A stretch of 64,000 nucleotides of DNA from Dendrocalamus latiflorus (taxonomy: Eukaryota > Streptophyta > Magnoliopsida > Poales > Poaceae), in the NCBI GenBank assembly GCA_017311315.1, contig CM029666.1:7377414-7441413 (forward strand), read 5' to 3'. The notes under the pieces were generated by a model, which searched no databases, was not told where the DNA came from, and saw nothing but the letters and a program-made list of their open reading frames with translations. A program made the position numbers and the translations under genes. This document shows, in pieces, positions 44,320-56,814 of this stretch (positions are counted from its first letter, which is position 1; each line of letters begins with the position of its first letter).

Positions 44320-45929
44320 CGCAGCAACTATTCACTTTTTAACTTCCATTGTCAAGGTCAAACATCCTCTTCGCTCTGCCAGCACTGCAAGAGGATGGTG
44401 GCTGTACTTTGACGGTTAAAAAATACATTAACATACTGTTAACCATGTGATGTGACATGCTGTGCTTTACACGTGTCCACTTCTACTACAGTTGCTTAAT
44501 CAGAGTTCAGAGGCGAACGACCCTACATGCCGTTTGGAAAGTCAAAAGACTCAAAGGAACAGCATTAGCAAACTACCAAGGCTTTGGCTTTTATTGATAT
44601 AGTAATTAGTTTTTAAATAATATTTTTAAGGTGAAATTTATAGGTAGACTATAGCATATATTGTACCGAGTTTAACTGTATCGGTCAAAATTGCATGTAA
44701 CTTTTTTCTCTTCGTACTGTCTTTTGCGAACAGTTATAATTTAAAAACATAAACCAAAATCCAAAACCACAGCTCATGAACCACTACAAGCACTAGCAGT
44801 AGATGTTATTAAGGTGGTGCTCCAACTAACTTTTGGCTTCAACTTCTCGCTGTAATTTTTAGTTTTGGTTAAAATTATACTGTAGCGACGGTTAGTTTTT
44901 TCGGAGAAAAAAAATAAAAAAACTTGAGAAAAAACCGTTATATAGTTATAGACGATACAAAAAATAAACAGAAAAATAAAAATGCAAAAAACCAAAAGAA
45001 AAGGATAAAAATTAAATTTAGAAGTCAATATATTTTAAATAATTTTTGACTTAAATAAGTTAGAAAAAATATATGTTGAAACCACTTAGAGCGAGGTAAA
45101 TCACATATCCCATCACCAATGCAAGCAGCAGAAGCAGTAGTAACCTTTGGGTTACGTCGGCGGGAAAAGAGAGGTGATTTCCATGAATTCTGCACGAGAA
45201 AGATGGAGGCGTTGATGTTGCATCCAATGACAACTGCTGCCAGTTCGCTTTCACTTTTCCTTTTGTCAGATCAGCCAGTCAAGTTTGCATCATCATCAGG
45301 TGGCAATCATGCAACGGAATCAGTAGCGGAAGCTTTTGCTTGGGGCTAACAAAAAGGGTGAACTAACTCTTAACAACTTCCGGGCTTCAAACAAAAAAGG
45401 CGGCTACGCACAAGCTGTGCATGCACGTACTCGCCTCGTCCTTGATGGTTGCAACATTATTGCGCGAGTGTACTCAATTTGCCATTAGTTTATAGGGAGA
45501 TCAATTAAGCACTAATTATGTGGGTGGGCGCCGTTCTATACCAAGACCAATCACCGTGCAACAATAGTACTATGCCATGGACGCAAGCATGTGCAGGCTG
45601 AAATAAAGAGCGATGCAGTCCAGTCAAACTCTTTTGATTTTGACCTAGATATATATAATGTGGATATATGATACATATATAAATTAATTGATTATAAAAA
45701 ATACTTTTCGAATATTGCACAAGTACAACTTTTTTGGAAATATAATAAAAGAATTTAGATGTAAAAGAAGCATTTTTATGATTTTGAAAAGATAAAAACG
45801 TGCGTGTGACCGGGGGAGAATGTTCAACAGAATTAATGGAGTCCAGCCATCTCTGTAATAGGCGGTTTCCCTGCTAGTACGAGCGCCCGCGTACACTATC
45901 TAACCGTACGTATACATAGCCTCTTCATT
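44320..45929. other. Unassigned AT-rich intergenic DNA
   Basis: No gene is recognised. 44515-45060 has two stretches resembling internal parts of the GGCCCTGTTC-type MITEs (TTTTAAGGTGAAATTTATAG, TATATTGTACC, AAACATAAACCAAAATCC). 45100-45350 is of normal composition and without a domain-bearing frame. Confidence 0.4.
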
Positions 45930-46897
45930 TGAGACAAAGCCACACTTAGCACTGTTTTGTACCGTATTTACAAAACTAGCGATATACCAAGCATATTTGC
46001 AGAAATATCGTTTCTAACGTCCAGCGACCAACGGCAGCACCTGCAAGACGACAAGTGGCGAGGCCGCCAGCGGCAGGCGCCTGCCGCTCTGTATTTGAAG
46101 TGAGCGAAAAGAGAATCTGGTGCGTTCCACCGGAAATTACAGACGCGTTGTCAACATGCACCACCACGGGCGACAGGGGATAGCATGGCAAAAGTGATAT
46201 ATGTGTGCACATCAGAGTGGGGCGAGGCGGGCCGATATGGCTAGACTAACATTTGTGCGGATGAGGGAGTGGGCGAGGGGGCCGGTATGTCAAACCAACA
46301 CATGTCCAAAGTAGGGAGCGGGCAACAACGTATAGTATAGACAGACTGGCAATTTAGAGCACATAAAATGTTCAAAGAATTACAAAATAACTATGAGTGT
46401 GTCGGGAGGCTTCACATAAAATTTCATATTTTTTAAAGCTCGTTTGCTATATGTAAAAACTCATACAAATACCAAAATTATATACATTTTTGACCAAGAT
46501 TCACAATGGATAAAATTACTCAAAAATCACATTATTAAGTACGTTGCGTCAGACTGTACGTAAATTTTTGGAGCTCATTTGTTATATTTAAAAGTTCAAA
46601 CAAAAACTAAATGAAAAAATTATGGCAAGTAATTAAGCTGGCTAATCAGTTGGCTTAATCACCTGTCGCCCCCTCACTGGACGGCAGGCAGGCCTGCTGT
46701 CCCCCACTGGGCAGCAGGCTGCCTGCCATCTGCTGGCAGGGCGGCAGGCGCCTACCGCCGGCAGCCTTCCCACCTGTCGTCTCGCAGGCGCTACCGCCCG
46801 GTCGCCAGATGGCAGAAGTGACATTTTTGTAAATACGTTCGACATACAGTTAGTTTTGTAAACACGGTGCAAAACAGTGCTAAATCTGGCTTTCTCT
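45930..46897. mobile_element. MULE-X: long-TIR element, deleted derivative
   Basis: A 968-bp element flanked by CCTCTTCATT at 45920-45929 and 46898-46907. Its ends are inverted: GAGACAAAGCCACACTTAGC on the left, GCTAAATCTGGCTTTCTC on the right. TIRs continue inward through TTTTGTACCGTATTTACAAAA and a GC-rich GGCAGGCGCCTGCC block. The right arm runs at least 500 bp; the left is about 150 bp shorter inside, so there is an internal deletion. No coding sequence. It shares its TIRs with the neighbouring MULE-Y. Confidence 0.82.
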
Positions 46898-46955
46898 CCT
46901 CTTCATTGGCATGTGTCGTACTCGTATACGAATCCATAGCTTTCCATATATGAAC

Positions 46956-49798
46956 GAATCGAAGCCAGTTTTGGCACTATTTCGCACCGTATTTACAAAA
47001 ATAGCAATATGCGAGACGTATTGGCAAAAATGTCATTTTGCCGTCGGCGGGCCGGGCGGCAGCGCCCGCGAGGCGACGCGTGTTGCTGCCGCCGGTGGTA
47101 GGCGCCTGCCGCCCAAGGAGCAGGTGGCAGGTAATTAGGCCAGCTGATTAGCCAGCCTAATTACCTGCCTAATTTTTTCCCATTTAGTGTTTGTTTGAAT
47201 TTTTAAATATATTAAATGAGCTAAAAAACAAAAATTTATGTACACCCTACCGACACAACGTTCCTCGTAGTGTAATTTTTGGGGAATTTTATCCGTGGTG
47301 AATATTGCTCAAAAATTCACACAATTTTAATATTTTTATGAGTTTTTACATATAGCAAACGAACTCCAAAAATTACGAAATTTTATGTGAAGCATCTTGA
47401 TGCCGTAATTGTTATTATGTAATTTTTGAGAAGTTTATGTGGTCTGAATTAGCCATGTTATTCGAATTAAGTTAACCATAAATTTAATAATCGTAACGCT
47501 TGTTTTGAAGTACTATGTGTCAGGCAATCGTGCTATATATTATTTGCGGCTATCCGGTTCGCACGATTGTCACTCTCTCTGTATGTGCCCCTCTTGTGCA
47601 CTCTCTCATTCGTACTAATGTCATTATTTGAGTGTCGTCCCCCCTCGCCCGCTCCCTCGTTTGCACATTTGTCATTTTTACGATGCCGTCCCCCCTCACC
47701 TGAAGCGCTGGTAGTGATAATGGATTCTTTTGCTCGGGCATAAATATGCACCTCTGGCGAGTGCGTAGCTCATTAGATAGAGAAGGAAGTGTCCCAGTCG
47801 CTCATCGCAGAAGGTCATTATCGCGGTCATTGCTCATTAGTTCGAGAAGGCAGTGCGTAACTCAAAATTGGCAGCGCTGATTTCTTCTCTGCAAAGACAG
47901 GTAATTTTTCATCGTATTCTTTCAACGTTATTCCCATAATCGTAGTCAATTAGTGTTATTTAGTTAGTCGTGATTAATGTAATTTGTATTACGAAGTAAG
48001 TATGTCATAGTAATTTAGACATAGTTTGTACTATTATTGTGTACATACGGTACCCGTAATTTGTTAGTTCGGGTGTTCTCATACCCACCATTTGGTGTTC
48101 TCGTACATGGTGGAGGATTACACGCCACAGCGTGTGATGTGACAGTTGGGCTTACACCAGGCCATGCCCCTCTGGATGGCAAGTTCCTATCGCATGTTGT
48201 GCACTGGTGAGTCAAACTCTATCCGACTATTGTGCAGACTTTCATATGTCTTGCTATGTAACGTCGATGATTTTAGAAATGCAGGCAATCGAGGGCTGGT
48301 CGCCATGGTACAGACTGGCGGAGCGGGCACAGCGCATCGCAAGCGCGTCGGAGGCCACCATCAGTAGTCCAGAGACGCCACCAGCCCTGCAAAAGACTAT
48401 GAAGTTCATCTTAAAGCAGACAAAAAAAATAGTGCACAACCTTACCTGCGGTTGTTCCTCGGATGACAATGCATACACGAGCTACCCAGTGGGGGCACTA
48501 TGCTCACCCGCCAGGTCATCGCGACCTGGCGAGTCCAGCAGGCTATCGTAATGTACTAAGTCTGTATAGCGTCGTAGTACTAACCGCTGATCATCTGTGC
48601 GCCGTACCGACGAGGTAACTTACATACAAATCTACATGTGTTTTTCCTATTACGCCTTGTGTTCCATTAACATCATGGCATTCTCCCGCCGTAGGTCTGT
48701 CGTCGAGATGCATCCCTTTTGCCGTCTATAACACCTGCACAGACTATTGCTCCCCGTTGTTCATCTTCGATGCACATTCGGATGGCATGAGATTCGTATT
48801 GTACGTCCGGAATATTTATTGTGAATAATATCGTTTCGTCTTGCAGGCTCTAATTCAACATGGGGGGTGACAACGAGTTTACTGATGATGTCTCAGCTGG
48901 ACGACTTCGACCCTTACCAGACCCCGCGTACTATATCTCAGCCTACTGGACCACTGCTGGCCGCTAAGCAAACAGAACGGTCTCCATACCTCCTCTGACT
49001 CGATATGCAACCTCCGAACCGACTAACATACTCAATGGGACCGACTGACAGAACGAAAGATAAGACCACGTACGGGCAGGTAAGCGCGGTGAGAAGATAG
49101 TAGTGGCTTAGAAGAATGAGCCATATTGCATCCTGTGATGCATTTTTTAGTACTGTAATTACTTTTAATTATACAAATTCATAATGTATCAAATTATAAA
49201 AAACATGAAATATTTGTTAAATTCATAGTTAAGTTAATCCAAACAAACGTAACTAATTTGGACCGTATAAAATTCTCAAAAAATACATAATAACTATTAC
49301 TGCATCGGGAGGCTTCACATAAAATTTCGTAATGTTGGAGCTCGTTTGCTATATGTAAAAACTCATAAAAATATCAAAATTGTATGAATTTTTAAGCAAC
49401 ATTCGTCATGGATAAAGTTCTCCAAAAATTACACTACAAGGAACATTGTGTCGGGAGGCTGTACATAAATTTTTGTAATTTTTTGTGCTCGTTTCATATA
49501 TTTGAAAATTCAAACAAACACTAAACAGAAAAAAAATTAGGTAGGTAATTAGGCCGGCTAATCAGCCGGCTTGGGCTGGACGGCAAGCTTGCCTGCCGTC
49601 TCCTCCCTGGGTGGCAGGCTGCCTGCCGTCCGCCCCTAGGCGGTAGGCGGCTGCCGTCGGACAGTAGTGCAATGCATCGTCTCGCGAGCATTGCCGCCCA
49701 CCCGCCGGACAACAAAAACGATATTTTTGTTAATATGTCAGCGATACTGTTATTTTTATAAATACGATATGAAATAGTATTAAAACTAGCTTTGATTC
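46956..49798. mobile_element. MULE-Y: 2.8-kb long-TIR element
   Basis: Flanked by exact TATATGAAC at 46947-46955 and 49799-49807, a perfect 9-bp Mutator-type duplication. TIRs of about 480-530 bp start GAATCGAAGCCAGTTTT and end AAAACTAGCTTTGATTC. They contain a GC-rich GGCAGGC/GCCTGCC block, then AT-rich sequence with TTGCTATATGTAAAAACTCAT. The interior (about 47450-49250) holds decayed coding-like pieces but no transposase motif. Confidence 0.87.
47500..49140 (+). pseudogene. Unidentified decayed cargo of MULE-Y
   Basis: A frame at 48207-48551 includes AIEGWSPWYRLAERAQRIAS and KFILKQTKKIVHNLTCGCSS. It is preceded by an acceptor-like GAAATGCAG near 48285. Around 48885-49030 a second stretch reads LDDFDPYQTPRTISQPT. 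These look like terminal exons of a transposon-borne gene, reminiscent in layout of the basic or Pro-rich tails of MULE-associated proteins. No family could be named with confidence. It might also be captured host sequence. Confidence 0.3.
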
Positions 49799-49807
49799 TA
49801 TATGAAC

Positions 49808-51057
49808 TAGCTGGTATTTGTACACGTAGATCGATAGGTCTAACTCCGTTCCGGCAATGTGTTGCATGCAAAGCTGTTTCTTAGCGATGCTTTTTAGAGG
49901 GAGATTCAATTTGTTGCCACTCTTAAGATTGACCAATTCACTCTGTCACTTACATATGGGGTCACTTGAGTCACTGACAATGGGCTCGGTGGCAAATCTG
50001 TTGCCACTCGAGTCATAATGGTGATAAATAGTTAAATTTTCCATTTTTAGAGGGGCTGCCGGCCTTTATGTCTTTTTGGCAGGACTCGACGACATGGAAT
50101 GGACCACTGATCGGTAGTACATCATGATTCGTAGGCGCAATGCATAGTTCCGTACACCACTCACCAAACGAGATGTGATACTCGGATCGATCTTTGAATT
50201 ATACCGAGCCATGCGGCTGATTAGATTACTTCACTTTGCTTGCCCATCACCATTAAGGTGGAAAGAGTTTTGTACAGGCGATCGATGGCCTTGGATGTGA
50301 TCTGAGACGCGTCCGGTCTCAAATCGCCTACCATACGTACCATCCATCATGCATACGGCCTTTTTCCTCGAGACATTTCTCTGTCAGCATGGAGCGTTCA
50401 CCAACTTTTGGCTACGAAGTGATTACTTATTCCTGTCGGCTCTTTCCTGGCTTGACAATGCTGCTAAACAAATTCTCCACTAGGTAGAATAATTCTGTCA
50501 TGATTAACTAAACTCTGCAAGTTATTGGCCAATCGTGTGTCAAGCAGCAGCTGAACTACCATGAAGAATCACAGAGCTAGGATTGCAAAGCAAAGTAGCT
50601 GGCAACGTAACTTGTCAAACCGGACGAAGTGTCTTTTTAAGATAGAGTCTACTAGTTAATTATAGTATATACTGTATTGACTTTATTTATATAGCTACTC
50701 TATAATCTCTCACACGAACAACCAAAAGTCACAAACCGCAGCCAAAACTCATAAGCCGCAGCCAAAAAAGAACAAGCCTAAAGTTTGCCCTGTTAATTTC
50801 CATCACGTTAGGAGTAGGAATAACGGCTAGACTCTTTTGTTTTCTTTTTAATATAATAATATGCAGTTCTCCTGCGCGTTCAAAAAAAAGAGTAGGAATA
50901 AGATCCAGTTACTGTAGGATGTGCTGTAATTTTCGGCTAGCGTCCCTATCCGAGTAATCCTTGTTTGTACTTTAGAAACCGTCGAAAAGATAGGACAATT
51001 GGACCCCTCAGCCACGCCAGGCCAGGCGATATGAAAAGCGTTCAGCCAGATGATGAA
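49808..51057. other. Intergenic stretch with MITE remnants
   Basis: 49895-50040 contains an inverted pair around GTTGCCACTC/GAGT..GGCAAC and an ACATATGGGGTCA block also present in the MITE at 33246-33392, so it is probably an old relative. About 50625-50785 is the right half of a GGCCCTGTTC-type MITE. The rest shows nothing recognisable. Confidence 0.4.
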
Positions 51058-51488
51058 TCATGATGATGTTGTTATCGCCATGGCCAAGATGCAAGACAAG
51101 AGGGGTTTGGACTTGTCATTTCCCGCCCGTGAGTGCAATGCCAGTCGCTTTTGATGGCATCTGGGTACGGAGGTAAAAGTGTAGATCTTGTGTGGCGAGG
51201 AGAGTGGAATGGCTATCGTAAAATCTTGCTCCAAGTATCCAAGACAATGACGAGCGGTTGAATCGTTCGAGCCATCATTCAGCGCAACGAAAGTTGTCAC
51301 AATCACTCTTAAGGATGTTATAAACATATTCTAATCATAGATCGTAAAGATTGATGCCAGATTTATTACTTCTATTCAAAACAAAAAAGTTGTATCAAAA
51401 CTAGGCAAAAGAGGAAAACATCAATCTACTCTTACTAGTGAGTGCTATATGATCTAGGTGACCTTACAAGGGTTGTCATATGCCATAC

Positions 51489-51696
51489 ACTACTACAAAA
51501 CAAGCTATACTAGACGTCTCACCACAGACGATTTATGTGGAGTCGTCTGTACTTTAATTATTATAGATGATTCATACCTAGAACCGTCTCTGAAACTGTT
51601 ACAGACGGTTCTAATTAAAAGCCGTCTGTAATATACGTATTATCATAAATAGTTTTTAATTAGAACCGCTTATGAAACTAACCGACCCATACCCAG
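51489..51696. mobile_element. CACTA-type terminal fragment
   Basis: It starts CACTACTACAAAACAAG, the canonical end of En/Spm (CACTA) elements, followed by inverted subterminal words (ACAGACGGTTCTAATTA and GCCGTCTGTAA). The opposite TTTTGTAGTAGTG end is missing. It sits inside the LINE RNase H region, which continues on its left side with TTLVR-like coding. Confidence 0.65.
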
Positions 51697-52273
51697 TGAG
51701 ATCGTCGCTTGGATAGCATTCTGCATGGCTTCCGCTTGTGCTTGCAATGCATCGCGTAAATTCTCTAGATGTCCCACATTAGCTGCCATAGATCACCAAC
51801 GTGGTCACGAATCACTAACCCCCATCCACCATGTCTGGAGGTTTCATGAAACGCCCCATCAAAATTGACCTTCAACCAATTCATTGTCGGGACAACCCAC
51901 CTGGGTTTGACATTGACGCCCTGATTATCCTCCTTCAAGTGTGCTCGACCAAATTCATCAAAATACTTTTGGAACCTGAAAATGAATTCATCTATTGTGT
52001 CCGGTACCTCAGCATTGTTTGCCTTGTTTCTCTTCGAACACCATTGCCAGAGAAATACAGCAACCTTTAGAGCTTGCTTCCGTCCTTGCTGTAGAATATA
52101 GTTGATTACCTGTTTAGCTGTAACACATCCCTCCATTTCTAGCCCCACATTTTCCATTTGTACTGCACTTCACCTCTGTTTGACATGTTTGCATTTGAAG
52201 AACAGATGGCCCCCATCCTCATCTAGACGATTGACTCCGTGATGGAGAGATAATCTTGGGCATAATAGACTTC
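51697..52273 (-). pseudogene. LINE zinc-finger and RNase H-like domain remnant
   Basis: Minus-strand frame. It begins with a zf-RVT-like piece (EDGGHLFFKCKHVK), then VFLWQWCSKRNKANN and the RNase H-like signature WLKVNFDGAFH and GGWGLVIRDHVGD. It continues after a stop as ENLRDALQAQAEAMQNAIQA to about 51697. This is the usual C-terminal part of plant LINE ORF2. Several stops break it. Confidence 0.75.
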
Positions 52274-52513
52274 GGCCCTGTTCTTTTCGGTTTCTAAAAG
52301 CGGCTTTTGGCTTTTGCTACAGTACCTAACTTTCAAACGGAGTATTTTATCAAAACAGGGTCTACAACTTAATTGTAGTATATATTAAAAGTCCAATATC
52401 TATATCAACCAAAATCGCAAACAAATATCTCTCTCCATAATCTCTGTCACAAACAGCTAAAATTCAAAAATTTCAACTAAAAACCATAAACCATAGCCAT
52501 ATCAAACATACCC
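52274..52513. mobile_element. MITE in the LINE, TTC duplication
   Basis: 240 bp from GGCCCTGTTCTTTTCGG to CAAACATACCC, flanked by TTC at 52271-52273 and 52514-52516. It lies exactly at the point where the LINE lost its RT palm. Same family as 38578-38820. Confidence 0.75.
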
Positions 52514-53298
52514 TTCAATCGGTTAGTGAGTACCTTTGACACTAACTTGTAGACAACGCTACACGGGCTTATTGGGGGAAGTTCTTTTAAACTTTCTAGC
52601 TTCGGTACTTTTGAGATGAGTACAACATTTGTATTATTCCATCCCTCTCGTACACTAACGCCCCTTAGCACTTGTAAAACTTCCTGTGTTAACTTGCCTC
52701 CTATCGTGTTCCACCCTGCTTGAGCTTTGGTACGAGAGATTTCCGTCTACAATCACTCGCGTGCAAGTGGAAGAAGGACGTGTTGGCATCGTCGTCCTTA
52801 AGCCACGAAATACGAGATCATTGATGGGTATTATGGATCTGTTTTTTTAGCTAAAATTTATGATTTTTGGTTGTGGTTTATAGTTTTTGGGCTGTTTATA
52901 TGATATATTACAGAGTAATAGAAACTCGCTTGCGGTTTTTGCCGATATAAATGAAGTTGGCACAGTATATACTACAATTAACTAGTAAACCCTATCTTAA
53001 AAAATACTCTGTTTAAAAACTAGTTACTATAGAAAACAAAAAAAACAGCTTTTAGAAGCTAAAAAGAACAAGCCCATACTTCTCTCCAACGAAGCCAGGC
53101 CCATACATTTGCATTTGAGCTTTTTCCTAAGCCATATAACGGGGCTAACGCCCGGTGATCTGGGCCTTATCTAGCTGGTAAACTACTTCCTCGGCTACAA
53201 GCAACTCGAATTTGAAATTCCTAACTTTCTTATGGGCCCAACTCTGAAGCCCTCTCGCTGTCTTGTTCAACAGTAAGTCCAGCCTTTTGAGCGGATCC
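52514..53298 (-). pseudogene. LINE reverse transcriptase N-terminal remnant
   Basis: Minus strand, from 53298: DPLKRLDLLLNKTARGLQSW and VVYQLDKAQI, then after a MITE (about 52835-53075) SRISWLKDDDANTSFFHLHAS. Then GWNNTNVVLISKVPKLESLK and SVVYKLVSKVLTNRLK, the RT finger region (PxxISxCxVxYKLVSKVLxNRLK). The catalytic palm never follows. Stops are scattered. Its 5' side is cut by MULE2. Confidence 0.75.
52835..53075. mobile_element. MITE in the LINE, inverted family member
   Basis: Begins GGATCTGTTTTTTTAGC and ends GCTAAAAAGAACAAGCCC. It contains, inverted, the AATACTCTGTTTAAAAACTAG block shared with the other GGCCCTGTTC-type MITEs. It interrupts the LINE coding remnant. The target duplication is unclear, so ends are good to a few bases. 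Confidence 0.6.
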
Positions 53299-53307
53299 AC
53301 GATCTTC

Positions 53308-53620
53308 CCGAATTTTTTGTATCTTAGCCCTTTTTTGAAAAATATTCACATTTAGACCCCTGGTAGTTTTAATTCCATTTTTGGACCCAGAGCTCGGCGC
53401 CGTGACCCACGGCGCCGAGGTAACACGTCTCGGCGCCGTGGTCCATGGCTCCGAGGTCGCAGGCCCGCTCCAGCCTGGTGGCCTGCGTGGCGCTGACGTG
53501 GCAGCACCTCGGAGCCGTGGGTCGTGGCGCCGAGCTCGGAGCCGTAGATCGTGGCGCCGAGCTGCCTGCCACGTGGCGCCGAGCTCCCTGCCACGTCTGC
53601 AGACACTCGGCGTCTAGGGT
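53308..53620 (+). repeat. Left TIR of MULE2
   Basis: AT-rich outer part with ATTTAGACCCCTGGTAG, then repeated words CTCGGCGCCGTGACCC, CGGCGCCGAG and GTGGCGCCGAGCT. Several perfect hairpin-capable pairs with GGCGCC in each arm. Inverted against 57345-57658 and homologous to both TIRs of MULE1. Confidence 0.88.
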
Positions 53621-54168
53621 TTGCACCGATCAGGCTTTACGTTGTCGCAAAAAGAATTACTAGTTGTATTTTTTATTTTGATTATTTAATTATAGTAATA
53701 TTATGTAATATATTTATTTAATTTTAGTAATATTATGCAATATATTTATTTATTTAGAGAGAGAAAAAAAATACGACATATGTTTTGAAAATTCGTTATG
53801 TTGCAGATGATACGTGTAGGAAATTTTTTGTAGATTTTTTTAACATATTATGGTACGATGGTAATGGTTTTTGAAACATAAAATTTTGATGTGGAGTACA
53901 ATTTAATGAAAATTTTTTTGAGCACAAATGTGATATGAACAATTAGACGAAATGAACGAAAGTGATATTGAACATGTGGGAATGAGTGCAGGAACTGTAA
54001 TGATTATAAGTTTTGTTAATTTTGTAGTTGTGAATTACAAAACAATCTGAAAAAATTGTAAAACAAGTTTATGTTGATTGGCTCGTTGTAGATGCATAAA
54101 AAAATATAGTAATTTTTTTAGGAACGATTGTGCGTAGAACGGTCGATATATAAAATGATAAGTGACTT

Positions 54169-56144
54169 TTAAGGTTTGATATGTTTTAAGGGTTTGCAAT
54201 TCCCGTGGTTTTTGCAAGGTTTGGTCTCCTGGAAGAACTTGACCTCAAGCATTCGAGCGACCTCCTCGAACAGATGAAAGTTATCCTTCGTACTATCCTT
54301 ACGGAGAAGATTCTCGGCAAGATGCCGAGTGCACCAACGGTGGTGCAAAGCTGGATACCCCGGTATCTGCTCCTGTACGGCAGCAAGTATGCCCTGGTGT
54401 CTATCAGATATGACACCAACCTCCCTACCAGGGCCGACCACGTGCCTCCGAATGAGCTGCAAGAACCATCCCCAGCTGTCTTTGTTCTCCCTCTCAACCA
54501 AAGCAAACGCCAAAGGAACCAACGCGTTGTCTGCGTCACAGGAAATGGCTATCAGAAGTGTGCCCTGGTACTTGCCAAGAAGAAACGTACCGTCAATGGA
54601 GAAGACGGGACGACAATGCCGAAAGGCCTCGATGGACTGAGCAAAGCACCAGAAAGCACGGAAGAATATCTGCATCCCATCTTGAGTCCATTCGTTCGGT
54701 TTCGGTACGTACTCATAATGCATGCCTGGATTAACCGCTTTGATTGCATTGAAGAGTGCTGGCAACTGCAAGTACCCATCTTCCCAGTCCCCATATATCA
54801 TCTTCCAGATGCGTTGCTTTGCCCTCCATGCTTTTCCATACCTTATCTCGTATCCAAATTTCTCCTTAACAATCCCAGCAAGTGTCTTCACCTTCATATT
54901 GGGTTCTCCCTTTACTATGTGACACAGTGACTTGGCAATAATGGTAGAGGTCAATTGCCGATGCTTCTGTTTGAGCTCTACTTCGGCACAAGTGTGTGGG
55001 CCAACGATTCTTGTGATCTTGAACTTTCCCGTGTCCTTCTGTTTCCTAGCACAAATCCTCCATTCACATGTTTCCTTCTCGCACACAACTGTGTACCTCC
55101 GTCCCACATAAGAATGTCTCACCTTGAATGGCCTTTTACGAATCACTGAATACTCCTGCAGCCACCTTTTCAATGCTGACAAGTCCTCAAACACCATGCC
55201 CTTCTCAATTGTCATGCTTGACCCGGCCTCAGGAGCATCTAGCAACTCGTCATCCCTTCCTTCTGCATAAGCCCTGTGAGAATGCCTAAGATCGCTGAAT
55301 TCATGAACTGATGGATCCCGGCCAGGGCAATAACGCCTGATCAGCTCAATATCACTTTCGGACAGCTCTCCAAAAGGGCGGTCATCTTCAGAATCAACGG
55401 CCCTTGCGATCTTGTAAGGCACCAGATCATCCACAATTTGAACATCCACACTGTTGGAGTCCCTACAGACTTCTTCAACGTTGCCAGATGGAGCAACGGG
55501 AGGAACAACCACATTATCAGGAATGTCTCCTGCATCATAAGCATGAAAACGATGGGATTGAGACAAAAGAATGGAATAACGGGAAAAGGTTAAAGTGTTG
55601 CTCGCCACTTACTGGGATGATCCTGAGGGGCCGCCACGACATCATCAGTCCAACATTCGACTCGAACTGGTTGAGAAATGTGAACCTCGTTCGGGGCAGA
55701 TAGAGCATCGGGCACCTCAGGCAGTTCTTCCACATCCACCGCAAGGTCCGGTAACGGAGGGTCAAAGGGTGCCTGATCACCTAGTTCTGGTGAATAACCG
55801 TGAGGGGTGGGATCAATGGACACCTTCCGCACAACAAGGTCCAAACATTGGAACTCATTCCTCATAACCAATTTGACATATTTGTCCCACTGATCCTCAC
55901 AACCAATTAAGATCAACCGCCTTAGAATTGTGTCTTTCGAACCGAAGTGAAGTAACCCCTCAACTGTGATGCTCTCCTCGTTTGCATGACAATGTAGCTC
56001 CTCCCGGGCCCTAGCAACCAACTCACTAAACGACGGTCGATCACTGAATATCAGAGGCACCCTTTGCATTTCAACAAATCGAACATTTCCATAATCATCA
56101 GTTGTCACACTGCCTCCATGATATAGGGTGACTAGGTTGTCCAT
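54169..56144 (-). CDS. MURA-like MULE transposase, C-terminally truncated
   Basis: Exon 1 is 56144-55613 and exon 2 is 55529-54169, joined by a GT/AG intron of 83 bp; 630 residues, frame open throughout. The N-terminal domain (VTLYHGGSVTTDDYGNV) is of the grass MULE type. It is followed by a MuDR-type DNA-binding region (GMVFEDLSALKRWLQEYSV, CEWRICARKQ, PHTC). Then comes the catalytic MULE domain: FSIDGTFLLGKYQG (first Asp), VISDRHQGIL (second Asp) and RWCTRHLAENL. About 40 residues after the WCxxH motif the protein ends in an unrelated tail (KPCKNHGNCKPLKHIKP). The C-terminal SWIM zinc finger, and probably the third acidic residue of the DDE triad, are missing. It may bind TIRs without cutting. 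It is the only gene in MULE2. Confidence 0.88.
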
Positions 56145-56814
56145 CTAGTTCATACAGAAAACCAAACTTAATACCTTTAATCGAAGTTGGATACTAAATA
56201 GTAACTAATAAGTACTTAGTCACTAACAGCTCACCCTGAACTAAACAAACCCGTGGACAATACACCACCCTGAACCATATATAACACTGGCATCAAAGTT
56301 TCTCTATGCACATGGAAGCATCACTTAACAATCTATAAGAGCAAATCTAACCCAATAAAAATGTCCACAAAGAACTAAGTATAGTTACCACAACAGCGTA
56401 AACAGTCTATTATCCATTAAGTTGTGAAGCCAAATCCCGCAAAACATTAGCTTCCTATGCTAATCAAGATAGCAAACAATATAGTAAATATTAGACACAA
56501 CCTACCATATATTGCCATAATCATGTAAAACTACAGTGTCCAAAGGTCACCGAAAACATATAATGCATACATCAACTCCTCTTCATTATAAGTATTAATC
56601 TATTCAAATGAGATTTGTTAGAACAGGTTCCCTTAACTATTCCAGACTTGCAACAAAACAACAGGCAACTCCCAAACTCCTAACAACCTCAGTCCTCAGC
56701 CATTGTGATTACCATGACTGCATAAACATCTAATTCACATTACATTAAACCATGGATTTCTACATTCTTGCTATCTTTTGATTCACCTGTGGGAGTTGTT
56801 TTACCTGTGCAGCG
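56145..56814. other. 5' leader region of the MULE2 transposase
   Basis: AT-rich, non-coding sequence between the transposase start (56144, minus) and the GC-rich tract. It should hold the transposase promoter or 5' UTR, but no convincing TATA box was picked out. Confidence 0.45.
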
